DNA from: Psychrobacter immobilis | GTDB taxonomy: Bacteria; Pseudomonadota; Gammaproteobacteria; Pseudomonadales; Moraxellaceae | Assembly (NCBI GenBank): GCA_904846265.1 | Contig: CAJHAA010000005.1 | Location: 1-64,000, forward strand | DNA length: 64,000 nucleotides | Reading direction: 5' to 3' | Shown here: piece by piece, positions 46,076 to 56,385 of the stretch | How positions within the stretch are numbered: position 1 is the stretch's first letter | Layout: every line of letters begins with the position of its first letter | Translations under genes and position numbers: made by a program | Notes under the pieces: model-generated | Seen by the model: the letters and a program-made list of their open reading frames with translations, nothing else | The model's database searches: none | Told to the model about the DNA's origin: nothing

Positions 46076-46316
46076 ATTTTTCTCTGAATTATCATAAACA
46101 TAAGACTGGTAGGATTCATTAATGAAATGGCTCGATGACCGATAAAAAGTAGCAATTAGACGACGATGCTCTTTATAAAATAGCAGCCTTGAACAAAAGT
46201 CATAAATAGTGCGGATAAAATCATTTACGCTCACTACAGTCACGTGATGGCATGTTATACTGCTCGCAATTTTGCAGCAACCCCTACCTCACTATTATAT
46301 AAGCTTAAGATATTCT

Positions 46317-48260
46317 ATGGCTCTGATACATTTAAAAGATATCCACCTCGCTTTTGGCGTCGCTCCTGTTCTTGATGGCATTGATTTTGCTATTGAAGCA
46401 GGTGAACGTGTCTGTTTAATTGGCCGTAATGGCGAAGGCAAATCCACCTTATTTAAGCTAATTAACGGCACCTTACAACCTGATAGCGGCGAAGTCATTA
46501 TCAATAGCAGCGTGCGCGTGGCGATGCTAGAACAAGATGTTCCCGAGACAAGCGGACGTATCCTAGACATCGTTATGGGTGGTAGCAGCCGCACGGCTGA
46601 GCTGCTTATCAACTACAATGCCCAAACAGATTTATGTGCCAATGGCGACATGGATGCTTGTGAGCGTATGGCAGACTTGCAGCATGATATCGATGCGGTA
46701 CACGGTTGGGATTTAGAACGAGAAGCCACCCGCCTGATCAAAACCATGGGGCTGGATCCAGATGATGATTTATCTTCATTATCAGGTGGTCGTAAGCGCC
46801 GTGTACTACTAGCACGCTCATTGGTCACCAAACCTGATGTACTGCTGCTCGATGAACCAACCAACCATTTAGACGTTGATAGTATTGAGTGGCTAGAGCG
46901 CTTCTTATTGGATTGGCAAGGCCTGACATTATTATTTGTCACCCATGATAGAGCATTCGTTAACAAACTATCGACGCGCATCATTGAGCTAGATCGTGGT
47001 CAATTAACCAGCTATGACGTCACTCAAGGCGAAGGTGGCTATGCACGCTATCAAGAGCTAAAAGAACTACAGTTACTCGCTGAAGAAAAAAATAACGCCA
47101 ACTTTGATAAAAAACTGGCGCAAGAAGAAGTATGGATTCGCCAAGGTATCAAAGCCCGTCGTACCCGTAACGAAGGCCGTGTCCGCGAGCTAAAAGCATT
47201 GCGTGAAGAGCGTAGCGATCGCCGTGAGCAAGTCGGTAATGTGAACATTACGATGGGTCAAGGTGAGAAAAGCGGTAAGCTGGTCTGTAAAGTTAAAAAC
47301 TTACATCTTGAATATGATGGCAACGTATTGGTTGATAATTTTACAACCACTATTATGCGCGGTGATAAAATCGGCATTGTCGGACCCAACGGTGCGGGTA
47401 AAACCACACTGATTAAAGCCCTACTCGATATGTCTGATGATGAAGTCACAAAGACTGGTAGTGTTGAATTAGGCACTAACTTAAAAATCGCTTTCTTTGA
47501 CCAGTTGCGCGATCAGTTAGACCTTGAAGCCAGTGTGGCGCAAAACGTCTCTGAAGGCTCAGACTTTGTAGAAGTGGGTGGTCGTAAGACACACATCATG
47601 AGCTATCTACAAGATTTCTTATTTGCCCCAGAGCGTGCGCGTACCCCTGTCAAAGCACTATCAGGTGGTGAGCGTAACCGCGTGCTACTTGCAAAACAGC
47701 TATTAAAGCCTGCCAACATTCTGGTACTTGATGAGCCAACCAACGACTTGGATATGGCGACACTTGAGCTACTAGAAGAGTCCGTCGCCAGCTTTGGCGG
47801 TACGATTTTGCTAATCAGCCATGACCGCTCATTTATGGACAATGTCGTTACCTCTACTTGGGTATTTGACCAAGATGAAGACGGCAAAGGTATCGTCAAA
47901 GAGTATGTCGGTGGTTATCAAGAATACTTGGTACAGAAAAACCGTGAGCAAGCCGCACACGCGGCTAGAGCACCAGCCAATAATGCAAATACTGCCAGTA
48001 AAGTTACCAATAAGACAACTGCAGCAAAACCTAACAAATCTGCTAAAAAGCTCAATTTCAATGAACAGCGTGAACTGGATAATTTGCCAAAAGAAATCGC
48101 TGCATTAGAAGCTGAACAAGCGCAATTGCAAGAGAAACTAGCAGATGGCTCATGGTTCACCACTGACGTTAATGCAGCGACTGCCGCAAGTGAGCGCCTA
48201 CTGACGATTGAAGATGAGATGATGAATAAGCTTGAGCGTTGGAGTGCGCTTGAGAGCTAA
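46317..48260 (+). CDS. uup: ABC-F ATPase Uup
   Basis: A 647-residue ABC-F protein beginning MALIHLKDIHLAFGVAPVLD. Two ATP-binding modules: Walker A GRNGEGKST and GPNGAGKTT, signatures LSGGRKRR and LSGGERNR, Walker B LLLDEPTNHLD and LVLDEPTNDLD. The C-terminal arm is a basic linker and a coiled coil (FNEQRELDNLPKEIAALEAE), which is the DNA-binding Uup end. No membrane segment. It acts on ribosomes or branched DNA. An open frame reaches 15 codons upstream, but the ATG here matches the family start. Confidence 0.94.
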   Translation: MALIHLKDIHLAFGVAPVLDGIDFAIEAGERVCLIGRNGEGKSTLFKLINGTLQPDSGEVIINSSVRVAMLEQDVPETSGRILDIVMGGSSRTAELLINYNAQTDLCANGDMDACERMADLQHDIDAVHGWDLEREATRLIKTMGLDPDDDLSSLSGGRKRRVLLARSLVTKPDVLLLDEPTNHLDVDSIEWLERFLLDWQGLTLLFVTHDRAFVNKLSTRIIELDRGQLTSYDVTQGEGGYARYQELKELQLLAEEKNNANFDKKLAQEEVWIRQGIKARRTRNEGRVRELKALREERSDRREQVGNVNITMGQGEKSGKLVCKVKNLHLEYDGNVLVDNFTTTIMRGDKIGIVGPNGAGKTTLIKALLDMSDDEVTKTGSVELGTNLKIAFFDQLRDQLDLEASVAQNVSEGSDFVEVGGRKTHIMSYLQDFLFAPERARTPVKALSGGERNRVLLAKQLLKPANILVLDEPTNDLDMATLELLEESVASFGGTILLISHDRSFMDNVVTSTWVFDQDEDGKGIVKEYVGGYQEYLVQKNREQAAHAARAPANNANTASKVTNKTTAAKPNKSAKKLNFNEQRELDNLPKEIAALEAEQAQLQEKLADGSWFTTDVNAATAASERLLTIEDEMMNKLERWSALES

Positions 48261-48731
48261 CGTTAGCGACTGAAGCGATGTTTTATAAAACTTCGAGTTT
48301 TATAAGATATGAAAAATAATGAAATAATCACCGTTTTGTTCTTATAAAGCGGTGATTATTGGTTTACGACTACTTACATAGTAGTTAGGTACTGAAAGTT
48401 AGTGAACATTACCTTAATTTCGAGTATCATTCGCTATTGCAAAATATCCTTATTAATTATAAGGTCATCACGCTTATAATCCTTGCCAAAAAATCTATGT
48501 GAGACATTGATAATGCAGCTATTTTGCATCAATTCTCCTATTCAACCTTAGAGTATGTTCTATCAAGGTTGCTTTATTTTTAACGCAATAATTTATTTTA
48601 TCACCGAAATAGCTTAGAATAGCAACAATTAGCAAAATTAGGCACAGCCAAAGTGGCTTGATATTGTACATTTTCTAAGCCACAAACCCAGTGTGGGATA
48701 ATCCCATTTCATTCACCTGGAGGAAGTATTA
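48261..48731. other. Intergenic region between uup and petA
   Basis: 471 bases without a coding frame. The uup hairpin at the left is listed separately. Near 48690-48705 the small palindrome GGGATAATCCC lies 25 bases before GGAGGAAG, the very strong petA ribosome site. The pet promoter must be here but I cannot place it. Confidence 0.4.
48323..48360 (+). terminator. Stem-loop after uup
   Basis: An 11-bp perfect stem AATAATCACCG / CGGTGATTATT with a 16-base loop, 62 bases past the uup stop; T-run is poor. Confidence 0.6.
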
Positions 48732-49316
48732 ATGAGCCAAGCCGAAGGCGTTAACGTACAACGCCGTAGAGTTCTTATTGCCTCGACTGCCGCGATTGGT
48801 GCAGCTGGGGTAGCTGCTGTGGCAACACCTTTTGTCCGTTCTTGGTACCCAAGCGCTAAAGCTGAGGCTGCAGGGGCTGCAGTGACCCAAGATATTGGTT
48901 CTATCGAAGCAGGACAGATGATCGTTGTCAAATATCGTGGTAAACCCATTTTTGTGGTCAAACGCACAGAAGATATGCTAGCGACTTTAGCGTCAGTAAA
49001 ACCTTTACTGTCTGACCCTGAATCTGATGCATCATTACAACCTGAATACTGTAAAAATCCAGAACGCTCTATCTCGCCAGAAGTCTTGGTAGTAGAAGGC
49101 GTCTGTACACATTTAGGTTGTGCACCAAACTACCGTCCTGATGTTGGCGCGGCTGACTTGGGTGGTAATGATTGGTATGGCGGATTTTTCTGCCCATGCC
49201 ACGGGTCTAAATATGACTTGGCGGGTCGCGTTTATAGTGGCGTTCCTGCACCGCTTAACTTACCTGTCCCAGATTACAACATGGATGGTACCATCTTGAC
49301 GATTGGGGAGGCTTAA
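48732..49316 (+). CDS. petA: Cytochrome bc1 Rieske iron-sulfur subunit
   Basis: A 194-residue Rieske protein. The N-terminus VNVQRRRVLIASTAAIGAAG is a Tat-type signal anchor. The 2Fe-2S ligands are in CTHLGCAPNY and CPCHGSKYDLAG. It takes electrons from ubiquinol and passes them to cytochrome c1. First gene of petABC, with the ribosome site GGAGGAAG. Confidence 0.98.
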   Translation: MSQAEGVNVQRRRVLIASTAAIGAAGVAAVATPFVRSWYPSAKAEAAGAAVTQDIGSIEAGQMIVVKYRGKPIFVVKRTEDMLATLASVKPLLSDPESDASLQPEYCKNPERSISPEVLVVEGVCTHLGCAPNYRPDVGAADLGGNDWYGGFFCPCHGSKYDLAGRVYSGVPAPLNLPVPDYNMDGTILTIGEA

Positions 49317-49317
49317 T

Positions 49318-50544
49318 ATGAGCATGGGTAAAAAGTTAATGCATTGGGTGGACGCACGCTTTCCAGCGACCGAAACCTATGAATACCATATGTCAAAGTA
49401 CTATGCACCAAAAAACTTTAACTTTTGGTACTTTTTTGGCGTGTTATCAATGGTGGTATTGGTTAACCAATTGGTAACAGGTATTTGGCTGACCATGATG
49501 TACAACCCAAGTGCCGAAGGGGCATTTGCATCTGTTGAATACATCATGCGCGATGTCAAAGGTGGTTGGCTTATCCGTTACATGCACTCAACTGGCGCAT
49601 CTGCGTTCTTTGTGGTCGTATATCTGCATATGTTCAGAGCACTGCTATATGGTTCATACCAGAAACCACGTGAGCTTATTTGGCTCATCGGTATGGGTAT
49701 TTACTTAGCATTGATGGCAGAAGGTTTCTTCGGTTACCTACTTCCTTGGGGCAATATGTCATTTTGGGGTGCACAGGTTATCTTGAACCTTCCTGCTGCT
49801 CTACCTGTGATTGGTGATGGGCTTGCAGAATGGGTACGTGGTGATTATATTATCTCAGGTATCACCCTAAACCGCTTCTTTGCTCTACATGTGGTTGCTA
49901 TCCCGCTTGTACTTGTGGGCTTAGTATTCATGCATATTGTAGCGCTACACCATGTGGGTTCGAACAACCCTGATGGTATTGATATCAAGAAGCTAAAAGA
50001 TAAAAATGGTGTGCCGTTAGATGGTATTGAATTCCATCCGTACTACACAGTGCATGATATGATTGGTATCGTGGTCTTCTTTATCTTGTTCTTTGCAGTG
50101 GTATTCTTCTTCCCAGAAGGCGGCGGATTCTTCCTTGAGCCACCAAACTTTGAGACAGCGAATTCATTGAAAACGCCAGCACACATTGCACCAGTATGGT
50201 ATTACACGCCATTCTATGCCATTTTACGTGCGGTTCCTGACAAGTTGGGTGGTGTGATTGCGATGGGTGGTGCGATTGCCGTACTATTCTTGATTCCATG
50301 GCTAGACAGATCGCCTGTACGCTCTATACGTTATAAAGGCATTTTATCTAAAATTGCTTTAACCGTGTTTGCGATTAGTTTCTTAGTTTTAGGTTACTTA
50401 GGCGCGACGCCAACGACACCAACAGCAACATTGATGGCTCGTATCTTCACTGTCTTGTATTTCTTGTTTTTCTTACTGATGCCAATTTATACCTCTATTG
50501 AGAAGTGTAAACAGCCACCAGAACGCGTTACCGGAGGTCACTAA
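49318..50544 (+). CDS. petB: Cytochrome b of the bc1 complex
   Basis: A 408-residue membrane protein with eight hydrophobic helices. WLIRYMHSTGASAFFVVVYL and RFFALHVVAIPLVLVGLVFM carry the heme-binding histidines, GYLLPWGNMSFWGAQVI marks the quinol-oxidation side, and PEGGGFFLEPPNF contains the variant of the PEWY-type loop found in many proteobacteria (here with the ef loop PPNF). The ATG follows GGGGAGG and lies one base after the petA stop. Its stop overlaps the petC start. Confidence 0.97.
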   Translation: MSMGKKLMHWVDARFPATETYEYHMSKYYAPKNFNFWYFFGVLSMVVLVNQLVTGIWLTMMYNPSAEGAFASVEYIMRDVKGGWLIRYMHSTGASAFFVVVYLHMFRALLYGSYQKPRELIWLIGMGIYLALMAEGFFGYLLPWGNMSFWGAQVILNLPAALPVIGDGLAEWVRGDYIISGITLNRFFALHVVAIPLVLVGLVFMHIVALHHVGSNNPDGIDIKKLKDKNGVPLDGIEFHPYYTVHDMIGIVVFFILFFAVVFFFPEGGGFFLEPPNFETANSLKTPAHIAPVWYYTPFYAILRAVPDKLGGVIAMGGAIAVLFLIPWLDRSPVRSIRYKGILSKIALTVFAISFLVLGYLGATPTTPTATLMARIFTVLYFLFFLLMPIYTSIEKCKQPPERVTGGH

Positions 50545-51260
50545 TGAACACGCTAATTAAATCCCTAGCGGGTCTAGGCTTAGGCGCGGCATTAACCTTG
50601 ACGGCTGGTACTGCACTGGCAGCTGGTGGCGGTGGATGTGGTACATTCACCAATGCTGAGGGTGTTGAAGAACACTTAGCTTGTAGTACTGCTCCTATTG
50701 ATTTTACCAATAAGGGCTCGCTACAAAACGGTGCGAAAATCTTTATGAACTACTGTGCTGGTTGTCACTCTGCACAGTATGTTCGTCACTCGCGCATTGC
50801 TAAAGATTTAGAGATACCACCTGAGTTGGTCGAAAAGTATTTGATGGTCACCACCGATCAAATCGGTGATCATATTAATGCTGAAATTGATCCTGAAGTA
50901 CAAGCATCATGGTTTGGCGCAGCGCCTCCTGATCTATCACTTGAGACCAGACTACGTGGCGATGACTGGGTATATACTTACCTGTTATCCTTCTATGAAG
51001 ACCCAAGCCGTCCTTGGGGTGCCAATAACTTAGTACTTGCCAATGCGGCGATGCCTCATGTATTGCATAATATGCAAGAAGAGCTGAGTGCTGAAGAGTT
51101 TGAATCTGAAGTGGGTGATTTGGTTAACTTTATGGCGTGGATGGCAGAGCCTAACCGTCATGACCGTCAAGTGATTGGCTTCTTTGTGATTTTATTCTTA
51201 TTAGTATTACTCATTCCAGTTTACTTATTGAACAAAGAGTTCTGGAAAGATGTAAAATAA
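50544..51260 (+). CDS. petC: Cytochrome c1
   Basis: A 238-residue c-type cytochrome: signal peptide (LAGLGLGAALTLTAGTALAA), heme site NYCAGCHSAQYVRHSRIAKD, Met ligand region (NAAMPHVLHNMQ), and a C-terminal anchor (QVIGFFVILFLLVLLIPVYL). The ATG overlaps the petB stop by one base, so translation is coupled. It completes the respiratory bc1 complex, exposed to the periplasm. Confidence 0.97.
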   Translation: MNTLIKSLAGLGLGAALTLTAGTALAAGGGGCGTFTNAEGVEEHLACSTAPIDFTNKGSLQNGAKIFMNYCAGCHSAQYVRHSRIAKDLEIPPELVEKYLMVTTDQIGDHINAEIDPEVQASWFGAAPPDLSLETRLRGDDWVYTYLLSFYEDPSRPWGANNLVLANAAMPHVLHNMQEELSAEEFESEVGDLVNFMAWMAEPNRHDRQVIGFFVILFLLVLLIPVYLLNKEFWKDVK

Positions 51261-51288
51261 TTAAGTATTAAAAAATATATTTTTATCG

Positions 51289-51323
51289 AAAAAAAGGGCA
51301 CTACTCTGGTAGTGCCTTTTTTT
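51289..51323 (+). terminator. Terminator of the pet operon
   Basis: GGCACTAC-TCTG-GTAGTGCC, extended by A and T runs on both sides, directly after petC. Confidence 0.92.
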
Positions 51324-51456
51324 GTCTCTTAAAAGACCATAAAACACTGAACCATTATTTAAAACAAGGCTCACCCGCAATGTTTACGTACCTTGCCTTG
51401 ATAATCAGGGCCACTTTGTTTACGATGATAGGCTTTACTATTAACATTAGGCTTTC

Positions 51457-52071
51457 ATGATTGATGCGAACGACATTCCAAGTAGTCAGCTGATTTTATA
51501 CGCTGATGACGGCTACGACAGTCATGTAGTGCGCCTGTTACTTGAGGAAAAAAAGCTTGCCTATTATCTATCACGCTTGCACTCTGAACGGCCTGAAGAT
51601 TTAACCGAGCTGAATCCCTATCACACCTTACCTGTTCTGCAACAACGTGAAATCGCACTGTATGAGATCAATGTTATCTTTGAGTATCTTGAAGAGCGTT
51701 ACCATACAAACAAGCTACTGCCAGATACCCCGCAAGAGCGTGCCCAATTTCGCCAGCTGGCTTGGCGTATTCAGCATGATTGGCTGGTACTCGGTAAGCG
51801 TCTACTCATGCACCCTAATAGCTTTAATAAAGCACAAGCTGCTATTGCGAAAAAACAGTTAAGCGATTCTTTGATTACGTTGTCACCACTGTTTGCTCAT
51901 AAACCTTATTTTATGGCAGACGAGTTTGGCTGGTGTGATGTATTGTTAGCACCTTTGTTATGGCGACTTGAAGAAATGGGAATTGAGCTGCCACGTGCGA
52001 TTAGTCGCCCTTTATTTGATTATCAACAGCGGGTCTTTGAGCGTACTAGCTTTCAAAAAAGTGTGCGTTAA
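51457..52071 (+). CDS. sspA: Stringent starvation protein A
   Basis: A 204-residue GST-fold protein that binds RNA polymerase. LILYADDGYDSHVVRLLLEE and PYHTLPVLQQREIALYEINV, then IFEYLEERYH and a C-terminal helical domain match SspA. The place after petABC and before sspB is conserved in gamma-proteobacteria. The start lacks a strong ribosome site. Confidence 0.93.
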   Translation: MIDANDIPSSQLILYADDGYDSHVVRLLLEEKKLAYYLSRLHSERPEDLTELNPYHTLPVLQQREIALYEINVIFEYLEERYHTNKLLPDTPQERAQFRQLAWRIQHDWLVLGKRLLMHPNSFNKAQAAIAKKQLSDSLITLSPLFAHKPYFMADEFGWCDVLLAPLLWRLEEMGIELPRAISRPLFDYQQRVFERTSFQKSVR

Positions 52072-52325
52072 TTAGGGTGTATCCTCAATCTGAGCATTAA
52101 ACCTTAAATGGGATAAAAATGACTAAATCTTTGTCAAACTGTGTCAAATAACTCGCTTATATTTCGATATTATCAGTACTATTTTTCTTGTTTGGCTGCA
52201 ATTTTTATCACCATTTGCAAGAGTAGGACACACCCTAGACAATGCTTAACCGCTGTCTTAAAATAGAAAACAAAAAAATACCTTTAAGTTATTATATTCA
52301 AATTATCAGTATAGGAAACCCTTAG

Positions 52326-52763
52326 ATGAGCGAAACCACCTCTATTACCCCAACACGTCCCTATATGGTGCGCGCGCTTTATCAGTGGATAGAAGACAAT
52401 CAACTAACGCCTTACCTGATGGTTGATGCCACTGCCGAAAACGTACAGATTCCAAGGGAACACGTGCAAGATGGTCGTATCGTATTGAATATTGCCAGCC
52501 GTGCGACTGGTAATATGAGTATGGAAAATGATTATATTCATTTTAGTGCGCGTTTTGGCGGCGTGTCACAAGAGATTTGGGTACCTATGACATCGGTATT
52601 AGGTATTTATGCAAAAGAAAACTCGCAAGGGATGTTTTTTGACCCCAATGAATATGACAACTATCAACCTCAAGATGATGCGATAGTAAGCTCACAGAAG
52701 AGCCCTACTGCGACACCTAAAGCCAAACGTGATAATAAAGCAGGTTTAAAAGTATTGAAATAG
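52326..52763 (+). CDS. sspB: ClpXP adaptor SspB
   Basis: A 145-residue protein with the SspB fold: TRPYMVRALYQWIEDNQLTP, YLMVDA, REHVQDGRIVLNIASRATGN and SARFGGVSQEIWVPMTSVLG. It delivers ssrA-tagged proteins to ClpXP. The acidic linker leads to a C-terminal tail ending AGLKVLK, which resembles the ClpX-binding end. It lies 254 bases after sspA. Confidence 0.95.
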   Translation: MSETTSITPTRPYMVRALYQWIEDNQLTPYLMVDATAENVQIPREHVQDGRIVLNIASRATGNMSMENDYIHFSARFGGVSQEIWVPMTSVLGIYAKENSQGMFFDPNEYDNYQPQDDAIVSSQKSPTATPKAKRDNKAGLKVLK

Positions 52764-52778
52764 TCAATTTTTCGGTAT

Positions 52779-52817
52779 AAAAAAGGCTGATCGTATTATA
52801 TACGGTCAGCCTTTTTA
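52779..52817. terminator. Bidirectional terminator between sspB and dcd
   Basis: AAAAAGGCTGATCGTA and TACGGTCAGCCTTTTT pair over 16 bp with one G-U, between convergent genes. Confidence 0.92.
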
Positions 52818-52870
52818 TAATTAATCTAGAAGATTTATCGTTTTACATTTTCAGTTAGCATATAAAATTA

Positions 52871-53446
52871 CTAGGTTCTTGGCAATGTCACGCCACGTTG
52901 ACCTTGATACTTACCGCCGCGATCTTTATAGCTGGTTTCACATACGTCATCAGCATCACTTTGGAAAAATAGCATTTGTGCCACCCCTTCGCCTGCGTAA
53001 ATACGCGCTGGTAGATTGGTGGTGTTACTAAATTCCAAAGTCACATGCCCTTCCCACTCAGGCTCCAGCGGCGTCACGTTGACGATAATTCCGCAACGGG
53101 CATACGTTGATTTACCAAGACAGATCGTCAATACATCGCGTGGAATGCGGAAATATTCCATGGTGCGTGCTAGCGCAAACGAGTTTGGTGGAATAATGCA
53201 CTCGTCACCGATGACATCAATAAAGCTTTTTTCATCAAAGTTTTTTGGATCTACAATCACTGAATGAACATTGGTAAAAACTTTAAATTCAGGCGCGCAG
53301 CGTACATCATAACCATAGCTTGACGTACCGTAGCTAACCAAACGCTCGCCTGCATCATTAAAACGTACTTGGCCCGCTTCAAACGGCTCAATCATGCCGT
53401 GTTCTTCAGCCATTTTACGAATCCAGCGGTCAGACTTGATAGACAT
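52871..53446 (-). CDS. dcd: dCTP deaminase
   Basis: A 191-residue trimeric enzyme converting dCTP to d[83 protein letters not shown] with catalytic Glu, and [12 protein letters not shown] are family boxes. The Ser-Ser-x-x-R type triphosphate site reads GKSTYAR. Confidence 0.97.
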   Translation of the reverse strand: MSIKSDRWIRKMAEEHGMIEPFEAGQVRFNDAGERLVSYGTSSYGYDVRCAPEFKVFTNVHSVIVDPKNFDEKSFIDVIGDECIIPPNSFALARTMEYFRIPRDVLTICLGKSTYARCGIIVNVTPLEPEWEGHVTLEFSNTTNLPARIYAGEGVAQMLFFQSDADDVCETSYKDRGGKYQGQRGVTLPRT

Positions 53447-53582
53447 TGTTGTTCCTTAGCAGCTATAAAATAAAATTTACGATATGAACGGTATTTTGAT
53501 AGCGACGATTATACGGAATTGAGCGCTTAATTTATAGGCTTGCCTGCGTTTAATATAAATCTACAATCAATACGACAACCGC

Positions 53583-54725
53583 CTACCATTTAGCGAAATG
53601 ATCTTCTGCTAAGCCCATTGTCTTATCGATTTTAATAACGTCATCTTTTAGACGAATCTCACCACTATAAAAGCCAAGCCATTGCTCAAATATACTGGCA
53701 AGCACACCAAAGTTATCCGTCTTTTTATAAACGGTTATCGGCGTGAAGGTTAAGTCAATATCAACATTGCTCCAGCCTAGGTTTTGATGATAGATGCGCC
53801 AAGGCTGTCGCGTATTATTTATGGTTTTAGCATTATCATCTTGCTCATTAGCTGGCAAACTTAAACCATCACGGACAAACATCACAGGCGGTAAATAATA
53901 AATCTGCCCATCCACCCAGCACGCATTTTCGCTAACACCGGTCTCATTGACGCCCATCGCTAGATTTAGGGCAAAATGACGACCATCTGGCAAATAGCTA
54001 TTGATACAACTCCAAAACCAATTGGTCTTGTGGCGCATATAGCCAAGCGTCCAATCGAGATTGGCGATAGTCGTTTTGGAAAAGTGGATTTGTTTGGTTT
54101 GAGCATCAGTGTTAAATTTTGAATGGGCTTTAATAAGCAAGTGACCAGAAAGAGCAGTTAACGGTTCTTTTTGAGTAAAGGTCCAGCCACGCCTGCCCGT
54201 TGGTGTGCAGACTGCTAATGGCGCTGCTTGCCGCTGTAGCGTCGCATCAAGCGTAATGTGTTTACTGTCCAATGCTACTGCGATTTGTGAAGGCGTAAAA
54301 TCCAATGTTAATGTGAGACTACTATGGGTAAATGCCATTTGCCCTTGATAGCAATCGCCTTCTAACTGTGTTTGCCGTGTCAACGGCTGCAATGCTTCAC
54401 AAACCTCTAGCTGCTCAGTCTCATCGTTATAAAGATAAACAAAGGCACTGGTTGCCAACTTAATCGTTGCCAATGCCAGACAAACCCGATAAGGCGGCTG
54501 GATAATTTGAATAAAGCAAAATTGATTGACTTTTAACTCTTTGCGCCAGTTTGGTAAGGTTTTTTGTGAGACTAGATGGCTGTGATAGTCCAAATAATTG
54601 ATATTTTTAACGTGAGCAAAGATGCCAAAAGTAGGCTGACCGTTTTTAATTAGCTCATTGAGAACAACTGGCTTACTGCTGGTAGATAGTTGTTGCTGAT
54701 CTTGCTCATTGCGATTTTGATTCAT
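53583..54725 (-). CDS. DUF2804 family protein
   Basis: A 380-residue soluble protein. The parts LDWTLGYMRHKTNWFWSCIN, FALNLAMGVNETGVSENACW and VDGQIYYLPPVMFVRDG match the DUF2804 pattern (a G-Y-x-x-x-T-x-W, N-x-x-x-E-N and WVDG order). The N-terminal half is beta-rich (FCFIQIIQPPYRVCLALATI). The function is unknown, and no signal peptide or membrane helix is seen. Stands alone downstream of apbC. Confidence 0.8.
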   Translation of the reverse strand: MNQNRNEQDQQQLSTSSKPVVLNELIKNGQPTFGIFAHVKNINYLDYHSHLVSQKTLPNWRKELKVNQFCFIQIIQPPYRVCLALATIKLATSAFVYLYNDETEQLEVCEALQPLTRQTQLEGDCYQGQMAFTHSSLTLTLDFTPSQIAVALDSKHITLDATLQRQAAPLAVCTPTGRRGWTFTQKEPLTALSGHLLIKAHSKFNTDAQTKQIHFSKTTIANLDWTLGYMRHKTNWFWSCINSYLPDGRHFALNLAMGVNETGVSENACWVDGQIYYLPPVMFVRDGLSLPANEQDDNAKTINNTRQPWRIYHQNLGWSNVDIDLTFTPITVYKKTDNFGVLASIFEQWLGFYSGEIRLKDDVIKIDKTMGLAEDHFAKW

Positions 54726-55161
54726 GATTAAAGCATCCTAGCCAAATTTTTCTAAAGGTATTATTCATTTACAGCTACTGTTTATTTACAGCTACTATCT
54801 GTCCTTGATAGCTGACTGTGGTATGTATCACTCTTCTTTTTGCCTGTCCTGAAGCCAAAAAAAACGCTGCTGTTATCATCTTAACTTCAATGCTGGTCAA
54901 TCCATCTGCCAACCTTTCTGTCACATTTTCTGATGCCGTTTGCTACTCCCATCTTTAGAGTAGCAAATGGCCATCAGTTGATTGTTTGAGAGCTCAACCA
55001 CATATATCGGCGGACGCAATAATTTCAGTCACCTATACTGTTTGGGAATATCGTCTAAATGACATTGATAAATAGATAGGCTCACGATATTCCCTTGTTA
55101 AAAATATAAGTTCTTTAACGATTTTCTACTTAAGCTGTTCCACTATCACTAAGAACTACTA
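54726..55161. other. Gene-free interval with two long hairpins
   Basis: 436 bases between apbC and the DUF2804 gene. A near-perfect stem TGATGCCGTTTGCTACTC / GAGTAGCAAATGGCCATCA spans 54931-54976 with one G-U and one bulge. A second 11-bp inverted repeat GGGAATATCGT / ACGATATTCCC lies at 55044-55054 and 55084-55094. Neither has a T-run. TACAGCTACT occurs twice near 54770-54800. Candidate non-coding RNA or repeat. Confidence 0.55.
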
Positions 55162-56385
55162 TTAAAAAATACGCTTATCATTGACAGGCTTAGCGAATTT
55201 ATTAATAGTGGCTTCGATATTTTTAGCAATGCTAAGATAGTACGGCGCAAACTCATCATCGGCTAATACGCTCGGCTCACCTTTATCCACTTGTGCACGA
55301 ATACCGCTCGCCAATGGCAACTGACCTAACAGCGGCACCTGATATTGCTCAGCGATTTTTTCACCGCCGCCTGTACCAAAGATAGCTTCAGTATGATTAC
55401 AGTTACTACAGGTATGCAGTGCCATGTTTTCGACCACACCGAGTACTGGGATATTGGTTTTGTTAAACATCTCAATGCCTTTTTGCGCATCAAGTAAGGC
55501 AATATGCTGCGGCGTCGTGACAATCACGGCACCCGTTACGGGAATACGCTGCGCTAGTGTCAACTGAATATCGCCCGTACCCGGTGGCATATCAATCACT
55601 AAGTAATCTAGCTGCGGCCAGTTGGTTTGATTATACAGCTGCATCAGCGCACCAGTGGCTTTTGGTCCGCGCCATGCGACAGGAGTATTGTCACCATCGA
55701 GCAAGCTACCAATCGATAGCATTGCCATGCCGTGCGCATTGATAGGAACAAACTGCTCGTTTTCCAGCTCAGGTTTGACATTATCGACGCCCAGCATCGT
55801 TGGCATACTAGGACCATAAATATCGGCATCCAGTACGCCAACACGGTTGCCTAGCTTTTGTAATGCCAAAGCAATGTTGACCGTAGTAGTGGATTTACCA
55901 ACACCGCCTTTACCCGACGCCACGACGATAATATGACGAATACGCGGATGCGCGGCGAGTGACGCTTGTGTCGGCGCGGCTTTGGTAATTGGTGGTTCAA
56001 CAGTAGTATTGCTATCAGCATTTGCCGCTGGTTTATGTTGATTGTCCATGGCATTAGTGGTTTTTGGCATTGCTTTTGGCAGACTTGACCCCGAGCCTTT
56101 CGTCGGTGCGGGCAGACGAACATTCATATGAATAGTCTTGATCCCGTGCGGATGTAACAGTTGCCCAAGTTCTTGTTGGATAATTTCAGGATTACTATTT
56201 ACGGGTAGACGCAAGTCTAAGGTGAGCTGGTCACCATCACGCTCAAGCCCCGTTACCATGGTGGCAATACTGACAGTACCTACCTCATAACCAAGCAGCA
56301 CCTTGTCCACGGCACTATCGCGCTCTGCTCGCTGCTCTGGTGTTTCTGATTTTTTGGTGGAGGTTTTCTTCATAAAGTTAAACAT
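55162..56385 (-). CDS. apbC: Iron-sulfur cluster carrier ApbC/Mrp
   Basis: A 407-residue P-loop ATPase. The deviant Walker A ASGKGGVGKSTTTVNIALAL, LDADIYGPSMPTMLGV, MPPGTGDIQLTLAQ, VVTTPQHIALLDAQKGIEMF and the cluster-binding CxxC in HTCSNCNHTEAIFGTGGGEK are intact. The N-terminal about 85 residues are a DUF59-like domain, followed by a Gln/Thr/Asn linker. It moves Fe-S clusters to target proteins. ApbC is often divergent from metG; here 6.2 kb lies between them. Confidence 0.96.
   Translation of the reverse strand: MFNFMKKTSTKKSETPEQRAERDSAVDKVLLGYEVGTVSIATMVTGLERDGDQLTLDLRLPVNSNPEIIQQELGQLLHPHGIKTIHMNVRLPAPTKGSGSSLPKAMPKTTNAMDNQHKPAANADSNTTVEPPITKAAPTQASLAAHPRIRHIIVVASGKGGVGKSTTTVNIALALQKLGNRVGVLDADIYGPSMPTMLGVDNVKPELENEQFVPINAHGMAMLSIGSLLDGDNTPVAWRGPKATGALMQLYNQTNWPQLDYLVIDMPPGTGDIQLTLAQRIPVTGAVIVTTPQHIALLDAQKGIEMFNKTNIPVLGVVENMALHTCSNCNHTEAIFGTGGGEKIAEQYQVPLLGQLPLASGIRAQVDKGEPSVLADDEFAPYYLSIAKNIEATINKFAKPVNDKRIF

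Noticed and set aside
46075..46243. N-terminal extension of SlyX
   Set aside because: The extra 56 residues do not resemble SlyX and overlap the promoter space facing uup.
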